From Actinospineispora eucalypti (GTDB lineage Bacteria; Actinomycetota; Actinomycetes; Mycobacteriales; Pseudonocardiaceae), in assembly GCA_014208095.1 (NCBI GenBank), contig JACHMT010000005.1:682001-746000 (forward strand): 64,000 nucleotides of DNA, read 5' to 3'. A program made the translations under genes and the position numbers. Below, in pieces: positions 1 through 8,525 of the stretch (positions within the stretch are counted from its first letter, which is position 1; each line of letters starts with the position of its first letter). The notes beneath the pieces were generated by a model. The model ran no database searches. It had not been told where the DNA came from and saw nothing but the letters and a program-made list of their open reading frames with translations.

Positions 1-826
1 CGCGGGCGGAGAGGGCGGCCTGCGCGCGGGCCGCGCGCACCAGGTGCAGGGTGGCCCTCGGCGAGGCGCCGAGCCGGACCTCCGGCATCCGGCGGGTGGC
101 CGAGGACAGCTCGACGGCGTACCGGCGCAGTTCCGGGGCAACGTGGATGGCCCGCACCGCGGCCAGCACGGCCTGCATCTCGCGCGCGTCGGACACCGCC
201 GAGAGGGTCTGCAGCGGGTCCTCGCCGGAGTGCCCGTCCACCATGGCCAGCTCGGCGGCCTGGTCCGGGTAGCCGATGCTGATCCGCGCGGTGAACCGGT
301 CCCGCTGGGCCTCCGGCAGGGCGTAGGTGCCCTCCATCTCCACCGGGTTCTGGGTGGCCACCACGAAGAACGGGTCGCTCAGCGGGTAGGTCATGCCGTC
401 GACGGTGACCTGGCGCTCCTCCATGCACTCCAGCAGCGCCGACTGGGTCTTGGGGGAGCCCCGGTTGATCTCGTCGCCGATCACCACGTTGGCGAAGATC
501 GGGCCGGGCCGGAACTCGAACTCGGTGGTGTTCCGGTTGTAGATCGACACGCCGGTGATGTCGCTCGGCATGAGGTCCGGGGTGAACTGGATGCGGCTGA
601 CCGAGCAGTCGATGGATCGGGCGATCGCCTTGGCCAGGGAGGTCTTGCCCACCCCGGGCACGTCCTCCATCAACAGGTGTCCCTCGGAGAGCAGCGTGAC
701 CAGCGCGATCCGGATCGCCTCCGACTTGCCGGCGATCACCCGGTGCACGTTCTGGGAGATCCGTCCGCTGACGGTGGTGAGTTCGGAGAGCGACATGGGC
801 AACGGCGGGCTGCTCATTGTCGTCAT
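1..826 (-). CDS. MoxR-type AAA+ ATPase (C-terminal end outside the window)
   Basis: AAA+ ATPase of the MoxR group. Known members act as chaperone-like ATPases, often encoded beside DUF58 and transglutaminase genes; those neighbours would lie outside the window. Read on the minus strand from ATG at 826, with a strong AGGAGG ribosome site at 831-836. About 275 residues are visible. Walker A (VPGVGKTS) is near residues 56-63, Walker B is VIGDEINRG, and the conserved MEERQVTVDG and VVATQNPVEMEGTY segments follow. The gene runs off the left edge, so its C-terminal lid domain is only partly seen. It diverges from mraZ. The family call is secure; the substrate is unknown. Confidence 0.93.
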   Translation of the reverse strand, partial: MTTMSSPPLPMSLSELTTVSGRISQNVHRVIAGKSEAIRIALVTLLSEGHLLMEDVPGVGKTSLAKAIARSIDCSVSRIQFTPDLMPSDITGVSIYNRNTTEFEFRPGPIFANVVIGDEINRGSPKTQSALLECMEERQVTVDGMTYPLSDPFFVVATQNPVEMEGTYALPEAQRDRFTARISIGYPDQAAELAMVDGHSGEDPLQTLSAVSDAREMQAVLAAVRAIHVAPELRRYAVELSSATRRMPEVRLGASPRATLHLVRAARAQAALSAR

Positions 827-1170
827 ACGACCTCCTGCTCTTGACGAGGGCCCTCGAGCAGTCTGTCAAACCGCTCCTGAGGGTCCGTAGCCCCACCTTG
901 CGGGCGCCTCGGTTAGTCCGTCGGTCGTAGTGCCCGCCGCGTTTCCAACCTGCCCTGAGGCGACACCCCCCACCATCCCCCACGGCCACCCCCTGGGCGC
1001 CAGGGCGCGGCTCACACTTCGGCAAAACGCCAGCTCGCGTTCGTCGCGACGGGTCCGCCGAGGGCTCGGACGGACCCCGGACCGTCGGCGCGTCCCCACC
1101 TTCACCCACCGGAGCTGATCTGCGGAAACCGCCCGATTCACCCTTGAGGTGGGGGAGGGGCGTGTGCGGG
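827..1170. other. Divergent intergenic region between the MoxR gene and mraZ
   Basis: No convincing gene is seen in this stretch. It must hold the promoters of both divergent genes. A short perfect palindrome, GAGGGCCCTC, lies just upstream of the MoxR ribosome site (about 846-855). The rest is G+C-rich with no clear -35/-10 pair. Confidence 0.5.
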
Positions 1171-1201
1171 GTGGTGGAAAGTGGGGTAATGTGGTGATCG
1201 T
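1171..1201 (+). promoter_or_regulatory. MraZ-box operator and candidate -10 of the dcw operon
   Basis: GTGG recurs at 1171, 1181 and 1191, exactly 10 bp apart, and TGGGG follows at 1202. MraZ is known to bind tandem TGGG-type repeats with 10-bp spacing upstream of its own gene, so this is very likely its autoregulatory site. A TAATGT hexamer at 1187-1192 inside the array could be the -10 element, which MraZ would cover when bound. Confidence 0.75.
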
Positions 1202-1219
1202 TGGGGACGCGGGGAGGCG

Positions 1220-1657
1220 ATGCCGGTGTTTCTCGGCACTCACACGCCTCGGCTCGACGACAAGGGCCGGCTGACGCTGCCCGCCAAGTACCGGGACGAG
1301 CTGCGAGGGGGGATGATGATCACCAAGGGTCAGGACCACTGTCTCTACGTGTTCCCCCGCGAGGAGTTCGAGCGGCTGGCCCGCAAGGTGGCCGAGGCGC
1401 CCTTCACCAACGAGTCGGTGCGCGCCTACCAGCGCTACCTGTTCGCCGGCACCGACGAGCAGCATCCCGACTCGCAGGGCCGGATCCCGATCACCGCCGA
1501 GCTGCGCCGCTACGCCGGGCTGACCAAGGACTGCGTGGTCATCGGCGCGGTGAGCCGCCTGGAGATCTGGGACGCGACGGCCTGGCAGAGCTACCAGGAA
1601 CGGCACGAAGAGAACTACGCGCAGGCGCAGGAGGAAGTACTACCCGGCATGTTCTGA
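1220..1657 (+). CDS. mraZ: Transcriptional regulator MraZ
   Basis: DNA-binding regulator of the division/cell-wall operon, usually a ring-shaped oligomer that binds repeats in front of its own gene. The 145-residue product has the expected length and two SpoVT/AbrB-like halves (about residues 5-50 and 77-120), including the conserved N-terminal LDDKGRLTLPAKYR and the second-half DSQGRIPI. Start ATG at 1220 has GGGGAGG at about 1210-1216. It is the first gene of the dcw cluster and sits directly behind a 10-bp-spaced GTGG array. The following gap of about 180 bp before rsmH contains no gene. Confidence 0.96.
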   Translation: MPVFLGTHTPRLDDKGRLTLPAKYRDELRGGMMITKGQDHCLYVFPREEFERLARKVAEAPFTNESVRAYQRYLFAGTDEQHPDSQGRIPITAELRRYAGLTKDCVVIGAVSRLEIWDATAWQSYQERHEENYAQAQEEVLPGMF

Positions 1658-1834
1658 CCTGTCGGGGAGTGAAGGCACGTCCGGCTCGGGTGTCCGGAGG
1701 CCTCCACTCCGCTGCTGGTGGCCCTGGCGCACCTTCCCCGGTGCCAGGTCCGCAAGGAGCGGAGCGGGGACCTCGGGGCACCCGGGCCGGATCTGCCTCA
1801 GCGGGGGAATCGGCGAGCGGAGAGGGGGCCTTCG

Positions 1835-2809
1835 GTGGCTGGCTCGACGCCGCGCGACCCTTCCGCCTTACACGTGCCCGTGCTGCTGGACCGGGTGCTG
1901 GAGCTGCTCGCCCCCGCGCTGGACCGCCCGGCGGCGGTGGTGGTGGACGGCACCCTCGGCCTCGGCGGGCACTCCGCCGCGCTGCTCGAGGCGCACCCCG
2001 GGCTGACCCTGGTCGGGCTGGACCGGGACGTGCAGGCGCTGGAGCTGGCCGGCCGGCGACTGGCCGCCCACGCCGGGCGCATCCATCTGGTGCACGCCCG
2101 CTACGACCGGCTGCCCGAGGCGCTGGCCGAACTGGGCATCGAGCGGGTGCACGGGGTACTGCTCGACCTCGGCGTCTCCTCGCTGCAGCTGGACTCGGTG
2201 CAGCGGGGCTTCTCCTATGCCCGGGACGCCGCGCTGGACATGCGGATGGACACCACCGGCGGGCCCACGGCGGCCGACGTGCTCAACGGGTACTCGGCGG
2301 ACGAGCTGACCAGGGTCCTGCGCGACTACGGCGAGGAGCGGTTCGCCCGGCGAATCGCCTCGGCGGTGGTCCGGCGGCGCGAGCGGTCCCCGCTGCGCAC
2401 CAGCGCGGAGCTGGTCGAGCTGCTCTACGACGCGGTGCCGGCGGCATCCCGGCGGACCGGGGGACACCCGGCCAAGCGGACCTTCCAGGCGCTGCGCATC
2501 GAGGTGAACGGGGAGCTGGAGTCGCTGCGGGCGGTGCTGCCCGCCGCGCTGGACGCGATCGACGTGGGCGGCCGGCTGGTGGTGATGGCCTACCACTCGC
2601 TGGAGGACCGGCTGGTCAAGCGGGCGCTGGCCGACGCGGCCGCCTCCCGCACCCCACCCGGGCTGCCGGTGGAGCTGCCCGGACACGGACCGAGGTGGCG
2701 GCTGCTGACCCGGGGCGCCGAGGTCGCCGGGGACGCGGAGACCGCCGCCAACCCGCGCGCGGCCTCGGTCCGGCTGCGCGCCGGCGAACGAATCGCGGTG
2801 GCGGCGTGA
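1835..2809 (+). CDS. rsmH: 16S rRNA (cytosine(1402)-N(4))-methyltransferase RsmH
   Basis: SAM-dependent methyltransferase that modifies C1402 of 16S rRNA; formerly MraW. The SAM-binding segment DGTLGLGGHSA is close to the N-terminus, followed by GVLLDLGVSSLQLD, RGFSY, DMRMD and KRTFQALRIEVN, all signatures of the family. I prefer GTG at 1835, giving 324 residues with a GAGAGGGGG ribosome site just upstream, because homology begins a few residues later at HVPVLLDRV. An ATG at 1718 would add 39 residues of atypical sequence. It lies second in the dcw cluster, as usual. Confidence 0.95.
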   Translation: MAGSTPRDPSALHVPVLLDRVLELLAPALDRPAAVVVDGTLGLGGHSAALLEAHPGLTLVGLDRDVQALELAGRRLAAHAGRIHLVHARYDRLPEALAELGIERVHGVLLDLGVSSLQLDSVQRGFSYARDAALDMRMDTTGGPTAADVLNGYSADELTRVLRDYGEERFARRIASAVVRRRERSPLRTSAELVELLYDAVPAASRRTGGHPAKRTFQALRIEVNGELESLRAVLPAALDAIDVGGRLVVMAYHSLEDRLVKRALADAAASRTPPGLPVELPGHGPRWRLLTRGAEVAGDAETAANPRAASVRLRAGERIAVAA

Positions 2810-2852
2810 CGGCGTACCCGCACCGCACCAGGGACACGAGCGAGGTGGCGAC

Positions 2853-3515
2853 ATGACAGCGGTGGCACCGGAACGGACCCGACCCACCAGGGCGGGTCGC
2901 CCGAGCCGTACGACCGGATCCGGCCGCCCGGGACGGACCGGTTCCCGAGCCGATTCCCGGGGCGCCTCCCGGGCGTCGGACCAGCGGGAACCGGCGGGTG
3001 CGGTGGGCAAGGCGTACGCGCGGCGGGCCCGTCGGCTCGGTGTGGACGGGGGCGCCGACCGCGCGGCGGCCGGGCGTTCCCGGTTCGTTCTGCTGGTGAT
3101 GGTGCTGCTCGGCTCGGGTCTGGTGGCCTCGCTGTGGCTGTCCACCACGGCGGCGGCCGACTCCTACCGGTTGGACAAGGCGCGGCTGGCCGCCCGTGAG
3201 CTGTCCGAGCGCAGCGAGCAGCTCCGGATGGACATCACCTCGATGGAGTCGGCCCCGGCGCTGGCCCGCTCGGCGCGCCAGCTGGGCATGGTGCCGGCCT
3301 CCGACGTGGCCCGGCTGGTGGCCCGGCCGGACGGCTCGGTGCAGGTCGTCGGCACGCCGAAGGCCGCGGTGGCCCCGGCGCCACCGCCCGCTCCCGCGCA
3401 GCCCGCTCCCGCCGTCCCGTCCCAGCACACAGCGACCCAGAACCCGCCGACCCAGAACGCGCCGTCCCAGGCCGGCGCGGGCACCGGAGCGGAGCCGGGG
3501 GTCAGCGCGCCGTGA
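2853..3515 (+). CDS. FtsL-like cell division membrane protein
   Basis: Small bitopic membrane protein in the usual ftsL place between rsmH and ftsI. It has 220 residues: a basic, Arg/Ser/Gly-rich cytoplasmic N-terminus (1-76), one transmembrane helix (about 77-97, FVLLVMVLLGSGLVASLWLS), a periplasmic heptad-like segment (about 108-150), then a Pro/Ala/Gln-rich tail. FtsL binds FtsQ and FtsB in the divisome, but its sequence is poorly conserved, so the identity rests mainly on position and architecture. The last codons overlap the GTG of ftsI by 4 bp, implying coupled translation. Confidence 0.8.
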   Translation: MTAVAPERTRPTRAGRPSRTTGSGRPGRTGSRADSRGASRASDQREPAGAVGKAYARRARRLGVDGGADRAAAGRSRFVLLVMVLLGSGLVASLWLSTTAAADSYRLDKARLAARELSERSEQLRMDITSMESAPALARSARQLGMVPASDVARLVARPDGSVQVVGTPKAAVAPAPPPAPAQPAPAVPSQHTATQNPPTQNAPSQAGAGTGAEPGVSAP

Positions 3516-5356
3516 CCCGTGCCGCCAGCCCGACCCGCCGACCCGGCGCGCCGCCGAACCCGCCGCGCCGGCGCCCGAAGAACCGGGCGGACGCACGTGC
3601 CGCCCAGCGCGGGCGGTTCGTGGCCGGCCGGTTCATCCTGGTCGCGATGCTGGTGGTCGCCGGGCTGAAGCTGGTGACCGTGCAGGTGGTGGACGGGGAC
3701 CGGCTGCGCACCGAGGGGGACCGGCAGCGGGTGACCCCCCTGGTGCTGCCCGCCGACCGGGGCTCCATCCTGGACCGGCACGGCACGCCGATGGCGTTCA
3801 GCGTGAAGGCCAAGGCGCTTACCGCCAACCCGTTCCTGATCTCCCGCAACCAGGGCGCGAACGCGATGGCGCGCAAGACCGAGATCGCGCTGGGCGTGGC
3901 CGGCCTGACCGGTCAGGACCCCAACCAGGTCTACGCGGCGCTCAACACGGACAAGCACTACGTGGTGCTGTCGCCGCTGGTCGAGCCCTCCGTGGCGCGC
4001 GCGGTCACGGAGAAGTTCGTAGAGGTCGGGCAGGAGGACCGGGAGGCGAGGCAGTATCCCGGCGGCCCGCTCGCGGCGAACGTCATCGGTGCCGCCTCGT
4101 GGAACATGGACCAGCGGAAGCTGCACGGCCTGGTGGGCCTGGAGGCGGCCGCCGAGAACACCCTGGCCGGTGTCGACGGCAAGCGGGTGGTGGACACCGC
4201 CAGCGGCAGCAACACGGTCATCCCGGGCAGCCAGCGCGCGGAGAAGCCGGCCGTGGCCGGCGCCAACCTCCAGCTGACCCTGGACGCCGACCTGCAGTAC
4301 ACGGTGCAACAACAGCTGACCGCCTACACCGCCGCGCACGGCGCCAAGAACGGCAGCGCGGTGGTGCTGGACGCGAAGACCGGCGAGGTCCGCGCGCTGG
4401 CCAACAGCAACACCTTCGACCCGAGGAACATCGCCGACGCGAACTCGGCGCAGATGGGCAACGCGGCGGTGACCACGCCGTTCGAGCCGGGTTCGGTGAA
4501 CAAGATCGTCACCATGGCGGCCGCGCTGGAGTCGGGGCTGGCCACACCGGACTCGGTGACCGACGTGCCGGACCACATCAAGGTGGCCGACCGGGTGGTG
4601 CACGACGCCTGGGAACACCCGGCCGAGCGGTTCACGCTGACCGGGATCCTGGCCCGCTCGTCCAACGTGGGCACGCTGATGACCGCGCAGAAGGTCGGAC
4701 CGGACCGGTTCTGGGAGATGCTCACCCGGCTGGGGATCGGCCAGCGCACCGACGTCGGCCTGCCGGGGGAGAGCCCGGGGCGGGTGCCGCCGAGGGCGAG
4801 CTGGTCCGGGTCGACCTTCGGCAACCTGCCGATCGGCCAGGGCCTCTCCATGACCGTGCTCCAGCTGGCCGGGATGTACCAGGCGGTGGCCAACGACGGG
4901 CTGCGGGTGCCTCCGCGCATCGTCGACTCCACCATCGGCCCGGACGGCGTGCGGCGGGCGGAGGCCCGGCCGGTTCCGGTGCAGGCGATGACCCCGCAAA
5001 CCGCGCAGACGCTGCGGCGGATGCTGGTCGCGGTCACCCAGAACGGCCGGGGTACGCAGCGCGGCACCGGCCCGGACGCGGCCATCCCGGGTTACCGGGT
5101 GGCGGGCAAGACCGGCACCGCCCAGCAGGTCAACCCGGCCTGTGGCTGCTACTCGTCGTCCAGCTACTGGATCACCTTCGCGGGCATCTTCCCCGCTGAC
5201 CAGCCCCGGTACGTGGTGGCGATCATGCTGGACGCGCCGACGCACGGGCAGAGCGCCGCGGGCCTTTTCCACGACATCGCATCCACCCTGGCCCAGCGCG
5301 ACCGCATCCCGGTGACCACCGAGCCGACCCCCATGCAGCAGCTCGTCCTCCCATAG
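3512..5356 (+). CDS. ftsI: Septal peptidoglycan transpeptidase, class B penicillin-binding protein (FtsI/PBP3)
   Basis: D,D-transpeptidase that crosslinks septal peptidoglycan as partner of FtsW. The 614-residue product has a short basic cytoplasmic tail, one membrane helix (about 38-58), a dimerisation domain beginning at PADRGSILDRHG, and the penicillin-binding domain. Catalytic motifs are visible: SVNK (Ser about 328, Lys about 331), SSN (about 383-385) and KTGTAQ (about 533). No PASTA repeats follow. Start is GTG at 3512 inside the end of the ftsL-like gene. The C-terminus ends shortly after the transpeptidase fold. Confidence 0.96.
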   Translation: MTRAASPTRRPGAPPNPPRRRPKNRADARAAQRGRFVAGRFILVAMLVVAGLKLVTVQVVDGDRLRTEGDRQRVTPLVLPADRGSILDRHGTPMAFSVKAKALTANPFLISRNQGANAMARKTEIALGVAGLTGQDPNQVYAALNTDKHYVVLSPLVEPSVARAVTEKFVEVGQEDREARQYPGGPLAANVIGAASWNMDQRKLHGLVGLEAAAENTLAGVDGKRVVDTASGSNTVIPGSQRAEKPAVAGANLQLTLDADLQYTVQQQLTAYTAAHGAKNGSAVVLDAKTGEVRALANSNTFDPRNIADANSAQMGNAAVTTPFEPGSVNKIVTMAAALESGLATPDSVTDVPDHIKVADRVVHDAWEHPAERFTLTGILARSSNVGTLMTAQKVGPDRFWEMLTRLGIGQRTDVGLPGESPGRVPPRASWSGSTFGNLPIGQGLSMTVLQLAGMYQAVANDGLRVPPRIVDSTIGPDGVRRAEARPVPVQAMTPQTAQTLRRMLVAVTQNGRGTQRGTGPDAAIPGYRVAGKTGTAQQVNPACGCYSSSSYWITFAGIFPADQPRYVVAIMLDAPTHGQSAAGLFHDIASTLAQRDRIPVTTEPTPMQQLVLP

Positions 5357-5398
5357 CCCCGCGCGGGCGTCCGCCGCTGCCGGGACACCGCTGGACGA

Positions 5399-5460
5399 AG
5401 ATCAGCGGGCGAGCCGGGGGTTCTGAAACCTTTCAGAGCCTCCCCGGCCGCCCGCTGGTC
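5399..5460. terminator. Long inverted repeat between ftsI and murE
   Basis: The core TTCTGAAA-cc-TTTCAGAG is flanked on both sides by matching G+C-rich sequence, so arms of about 30 bp pair around a 2-nt loop with only a few mismatches or bulges. There is no T-run. It could stop or attenuate transcription from the first part of the dcw cluster, just before the separate murE promoter. Confidence 0.55.
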
Positions 5461-5542
5461 GCGCGTGCCCGGGTGTTGTAGCAGGTGCGGGGGTGGGGCG
5501 CGGGGTGGATGGGCACCCCGAGGGGGCCGATCCGCGCGCCGG

Positions 5543-5556
5543 TAGCCTTCCGCGAC
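5543..5556 (+). promoter_or_regulatory. Candidate leaderless promoter of murE
   Basis: TAGCCT at 5543-5548 is followed by 8 nt and then GTG at 5557. A TANNNT box 6-9 nt before the start codon is the known layout for leaderless actinobacterial transcripts. This decides the preferred start of murE. Confidence 0.5.
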
Positions 5557-7110
5557 GTGCCCCCGACACCGATCGCGGCCGCGCTCCCCGCGGCTCCGCG
5601 ACCAGCGCGAGCCATGCCCACAGGGCTGGCCCGGCTGGCCGCGCTCGCCGGTGTGCCGGAGGGCGACCGCCCGGCCGAGGGGACGGTCACCGGCGTGACC
5701 CTGCGCACCCAGGACGTGCGCCCCGGTGACCTGTTCGCCGCGCTGCCCGGCGCCCGCGCGCACGGCGCGGACTTCGTCGGGGCCGCGCTGGCCGCCGGTG
5801 CCTCGGCGCTGCTCACCGACCCGGCCGGGGCCACCCGGCCCTCGGTTGCCCAGGCCCCGGTGCCGGTGCTGGTGGTGGACGACCCGCGAGGGGTGCTGGG
5901 GAAGCTGGCCGCCGCCGTCTACGGCGACCCGACCGCCCGGCTCAAGGTGCTCGGGGTGACCGGCACCAGCGGGAAGACCACGGTCAGCTTCCTGGTGGAC
6001 GCCGGCCTGCGCGCCGCCGGGCACACCACCGGGCTGCTCGGCACGGTACGCACCACGATCGCCGGGCAGCGCTGGGACTCCGCGCTGACCACGCCGGAGG
6101 CGTCGGACCTGCAGGCGCTGTTCGCGGTGATGGCCGAGCGCGGCGTCACGCACGCGGCGATGGAGGTGTCCAGCCACGCGCTGGCCCTGCACCGGGTGGA
6201 CGGCACCCGGTTCGCGGTGGCCGCGTTCACCAACCTGTCCCAGGACCACCTGGACTTCCACCGGGACATGGAGAGCTACTTCGCCGCGAAGTCCGCGCTG
6301 TTCGACGGCCGGGCCGGGGAAGAGGTGGTCAACGCGGACGACCCCTGGGGCCGCCGGTTGATCACCGAGGACACCCTGACGGTGTCCGCCGCCGGGCGGG
6401 TCGACGCGGCCTGGCGGGCCGAGGCGGTGCTGCCCACCCCGGACGGCGGCCAGCGGTTCGTCGCGGTCGCCCCTTCCGGGCGGCGTACCGAGGCGACGCT
6501 CGCGCTGCCCGGCGCGTTCAACGTGGCCAACGGGCTGCTCGCGCTGGCCTGCCTGGACCGGCTGGGCGTGCCGGCGGAGGCGGCGGTGGAGGGCCTGGCC
6601 ACCGCGTCCGTGCCCGGCCGGCTGGAGCGGGTGGACGCCGGCCAGCCGTACCTGGCCGTGGTGGACTACGCGCACAAGCCGGCGGCGGTGGCCGCGCTGC
6701 TGGACACCCTCAGCGCCCGCGTGGTGGGCACCGGGGGCCGGCTGCTGATCGTGCTGGGCTGCGGCGGCGACCGGGACGCGGCGAAGCGCCCGCTGATGGG
6801 CGCCGAGGCGGCCAGCCGGGCGGACCTGCTGGTCATCACCGACGACAACCCGCGGGGCGAGGACCCGGCCACCATCCGCGCGGCGATGCGGGCCGGCGCG
6901 CTGGCCGCCCCGCCCAAGGGCGAGGTCATCGAGGTGGGCGACCGCCGCGACGCGATCGCCGAGGCGGTCCGCCGGGCCCGCGCGGGGGACGTGCTGGTGG
7001 TCGCGGGCAAGGGACACGAGTCCGGGCAGCTCATCGGCGCCGAGCGCCGGCCGTTCTCCGACGTGGACGAGCTCGCCTCGGCAATTCGCCGTCTGGAGTC
7101 GACTAGATGA
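5557..7110 (+). CDS. murE: UDP-N-acetylmuramoyl-L-alanyl-D-glutamate--2,6-diaminopimelate ligase
   Basis: Cytoplasmic Mur ligase adding the third residue of the peptidoglycan stem peptide. The ATP-binding GVTGTSGKTT is near residue 133, followed by the conserved HAAMEVSSHAL and DHLDFH. The motif DDNPRGED (DNPR) is the one associated with meso-diaminopimelate specificity, fitting an actinomycete with DAP-type wall. Start chosen as GTG at 5557 (517 residues), supported by a TANNNT box 8 nt upstream. A longer reading from GTG at 5485 adds Trp/Gly-rich sequence of doubtful value. The stop overlaps the murF ATG. Confidence 0.95.
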   Translation: MPPTPIAAALPAAPRPARAMPTGLARLAALAGVPEGDRPAEGTVTGVTLRTQDVRPGDLFAALPGARAHGADFVGAALAAGASALLTDPAGATRPSVAQAPVPVLVVDDPRGVLGKLAAAVYGDPTARLKVLGVTGTSGKTTVSFLVDAGLRAAGHTTGLLGTVRTTIAGQRWDSALTTPEASDLQALFAVMAERGVTHAAMEVSSHALALHRVDGTRFAVAAFTNLSQDHLDFHRDMESYFAAKSALFDGRAGEEVVNADDPWGRRLITEDTLTVSAAGRVDAAWRAEAVLPTPDGGQRFVAVAPSGRRTEATLALPGAFNVANGLLALACLDRLGVPAEAAVEGLATASVPGRLERVDAGQPYLAVVDYAHKPAAVAALLDTLSARVVGTGGRLLIVLGCGGDRDAAKRPLMGAEAASRADLLVITDDNPRGEDPATIRAAMRAGALAAPPKGEVIEVGDRRDAIAEAVRRARAGDVLVVAGKGHESGQLIGAERRPFSDVDELASAIRRLESTR

Positions 7111-8525
7111 TCACGATGTCCCTCGCCGAGGTGGCCGAAGCCGTGGGCGGCCGGCTGCACCGGGCGACCGGTGGCGAGCCGGTCAGCGGCACGGTGGAGT
7201 TCGACTCCCGCAAGGTCACCCCGGGCGGACTGTTCGTGGCCCTGCCCGGCGAACGGGTGGACGGGCACGACTACGCCACCGGCGCGCACGCGGCCGGCGC
7301 CACCGGGGTGCTCGCCGCCCGGCCGGTGGACGCCCCATCGGTACTGGTGGACGGCCCGGACCCGAACGCGGCCGTGCTCGGCGCGCTGTCCGCGCTGGCC
7401 GCGCACGTCGTACGCCGGCTGCCGGGCCTGGAGGTCGTCGGGCTGACCGGGTCTTCCGGCAAGACGTCCACCAAGGACCTGGTGGCGGCGGTGCTGCGCC
7501 CGCTGGGCGCCACGGTCGCCCCGCCCGAGTCGTTCAACAACGAGCTGGGCCACCCGTGGACCGTGCTGCGCGCCGACGCCGGCACCCGGCACCTGGTGCT
7601 GGAGCTGGCCGCGCGCGGGGCCGGGCACATCGCCTCGCTGTGCGCGGTCGCGCCGCCGCGCATCGGCGTGGTGCTGAACGTGGGCCGTGCGCACCTGGGC
7701 GAGTTCGGCTCGCCGGAGGCGGTCGCCCGGGCGAAGGGCGAACTGGTCGAGGCGCTGCCGGCCGAGGCGGACGGCGGGGTGGCGGTGCTGAACGCGGACG
7801 ACCCGAGGGTCGCCGCCATGGCCACGCGCACCCTGGCCAGGGTGGCGCGGTTCAGTCTCAGCGCGGCCGACGCCGACCTGCGCGCCGTCGAGGTGCGCCT
7901 GGACGACACCGGCCGGGCGGGGTTCCGGCTGGTCAGCCCGGCCGGCGAGGCCAGGGTGCGGCTGCGCGCGGTCGGTGCGCACCAGGTGTCCAACTCGCTG
8001 GCCGCGACGGCGGTCGGGCTGGAGCTGGGCGCGAGCCTGGACCAGGTCACCGCCGCGCTGGAGGCCGCCGAGCCGGCGTCCCGCTGGCGGATGGAGGTCA
8101 CCGAACGCCCGGACGGCGTGATGGTGATCAACGATGCGTACAACGCCAACCCGGAGTCGATGCGCGCCGGGCTGGAGGCGTTGGCGGCGATAACCGGCAC
8201 CGCCCGCAGGGGGTGGGCGGTGCTGGGTGCGATGGGGGAACTGGGGGAAGCAGGTCCCGCCGCGCACGCCGAGGTCGGCCAACTGGCCGCGCGACTCGGG
8301 GTGCGGCGGCTTCTGGCGGTAGGCCCGGACAACTATCAGCAGGGCTACCGCGCTGGGTGTGGGGAGGAGTCGATGGTCGTGCCGGATGTGCCGACGGCGC
8401 TGGAGGTACTCAACGAGCGGCTGCGGCCCGGTGACGTGGTGCTGGTGAAGGCGTCCAGGGCGGCCGGGCTGGAACGGGTGGCGGCCGGTTTACTGACCAA
8501 CCCGGTCCCGGGAGAGCGCCGGTGA
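7107..8525 (+). CDS. murF: UDP-N-acetylmuramoyl-tripeptide--D-alanyl-D-alanine ligase
   Basis: Mur ligase that adds D-Ala-D-Ala to the UDP-MurNAc-tripeptide, finishing the cytoplasmic stem peptide. 472 residues, normal for the family. An N-terminal uridine-binding domain contains FDSRKVTPGGLFVALPGE. The ATPase domain contains GLTGSSGKTSTKD, NNELGHPWTVL and the NVGRAHLGEFGS segment. The C-terminal domain has NDAYNANPESMRAGL. ATG at 7107 overlaps the murE stop by 4 bp, and its own stop overlaps the mraY GTG by 4 bp. Confidence 0.96.
   Translation: MITMSLAEVAEAVGGRLHRATGGEPVSGTVEFDSRKVTPGGLFVALPGERVDGHDYATGAHAAGATGVLAARPVDAPSVLVDGPDPNAAVLGALSALAAHVVRRLPGLEVVGLTGSSGKTSTKDLVAAVLRPLGATVAPPESFNNELGHPWTVLRADAGTRHLVLELAARGAGHIASLCAVAPPRIGVVLNVGRAHLGEFGSPEAVARAKGELVEALPAEADGGVAVLNADDPRVAAMATRTLARVARFSLSAADADLRAVEVRLDDTGRAGFRLVSPAGEARVRLRAVGAHQVSNSLAATAVGLELGASLDQVTAALEAAEPASRWRMEVTERPDGVMVINDAYNANPESMRAGLEALAAITGTARRGWAVLGAMGELGEAGPAAHAEVGQLAARLGVRRLLAVGPDNYQQGYRAGCGEESMVVPDVPTALEVLNERLRPGDVVLVKASRAAGLERVAAGLLTNPVPGERR

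Noticed and set aside
1718..1834. Longer N-terminus for RsmH from ATG at 1718
   Set aside because: The extra 39 residues are not typical of the family and lack a ribosome site; GTG at 1835 has one.
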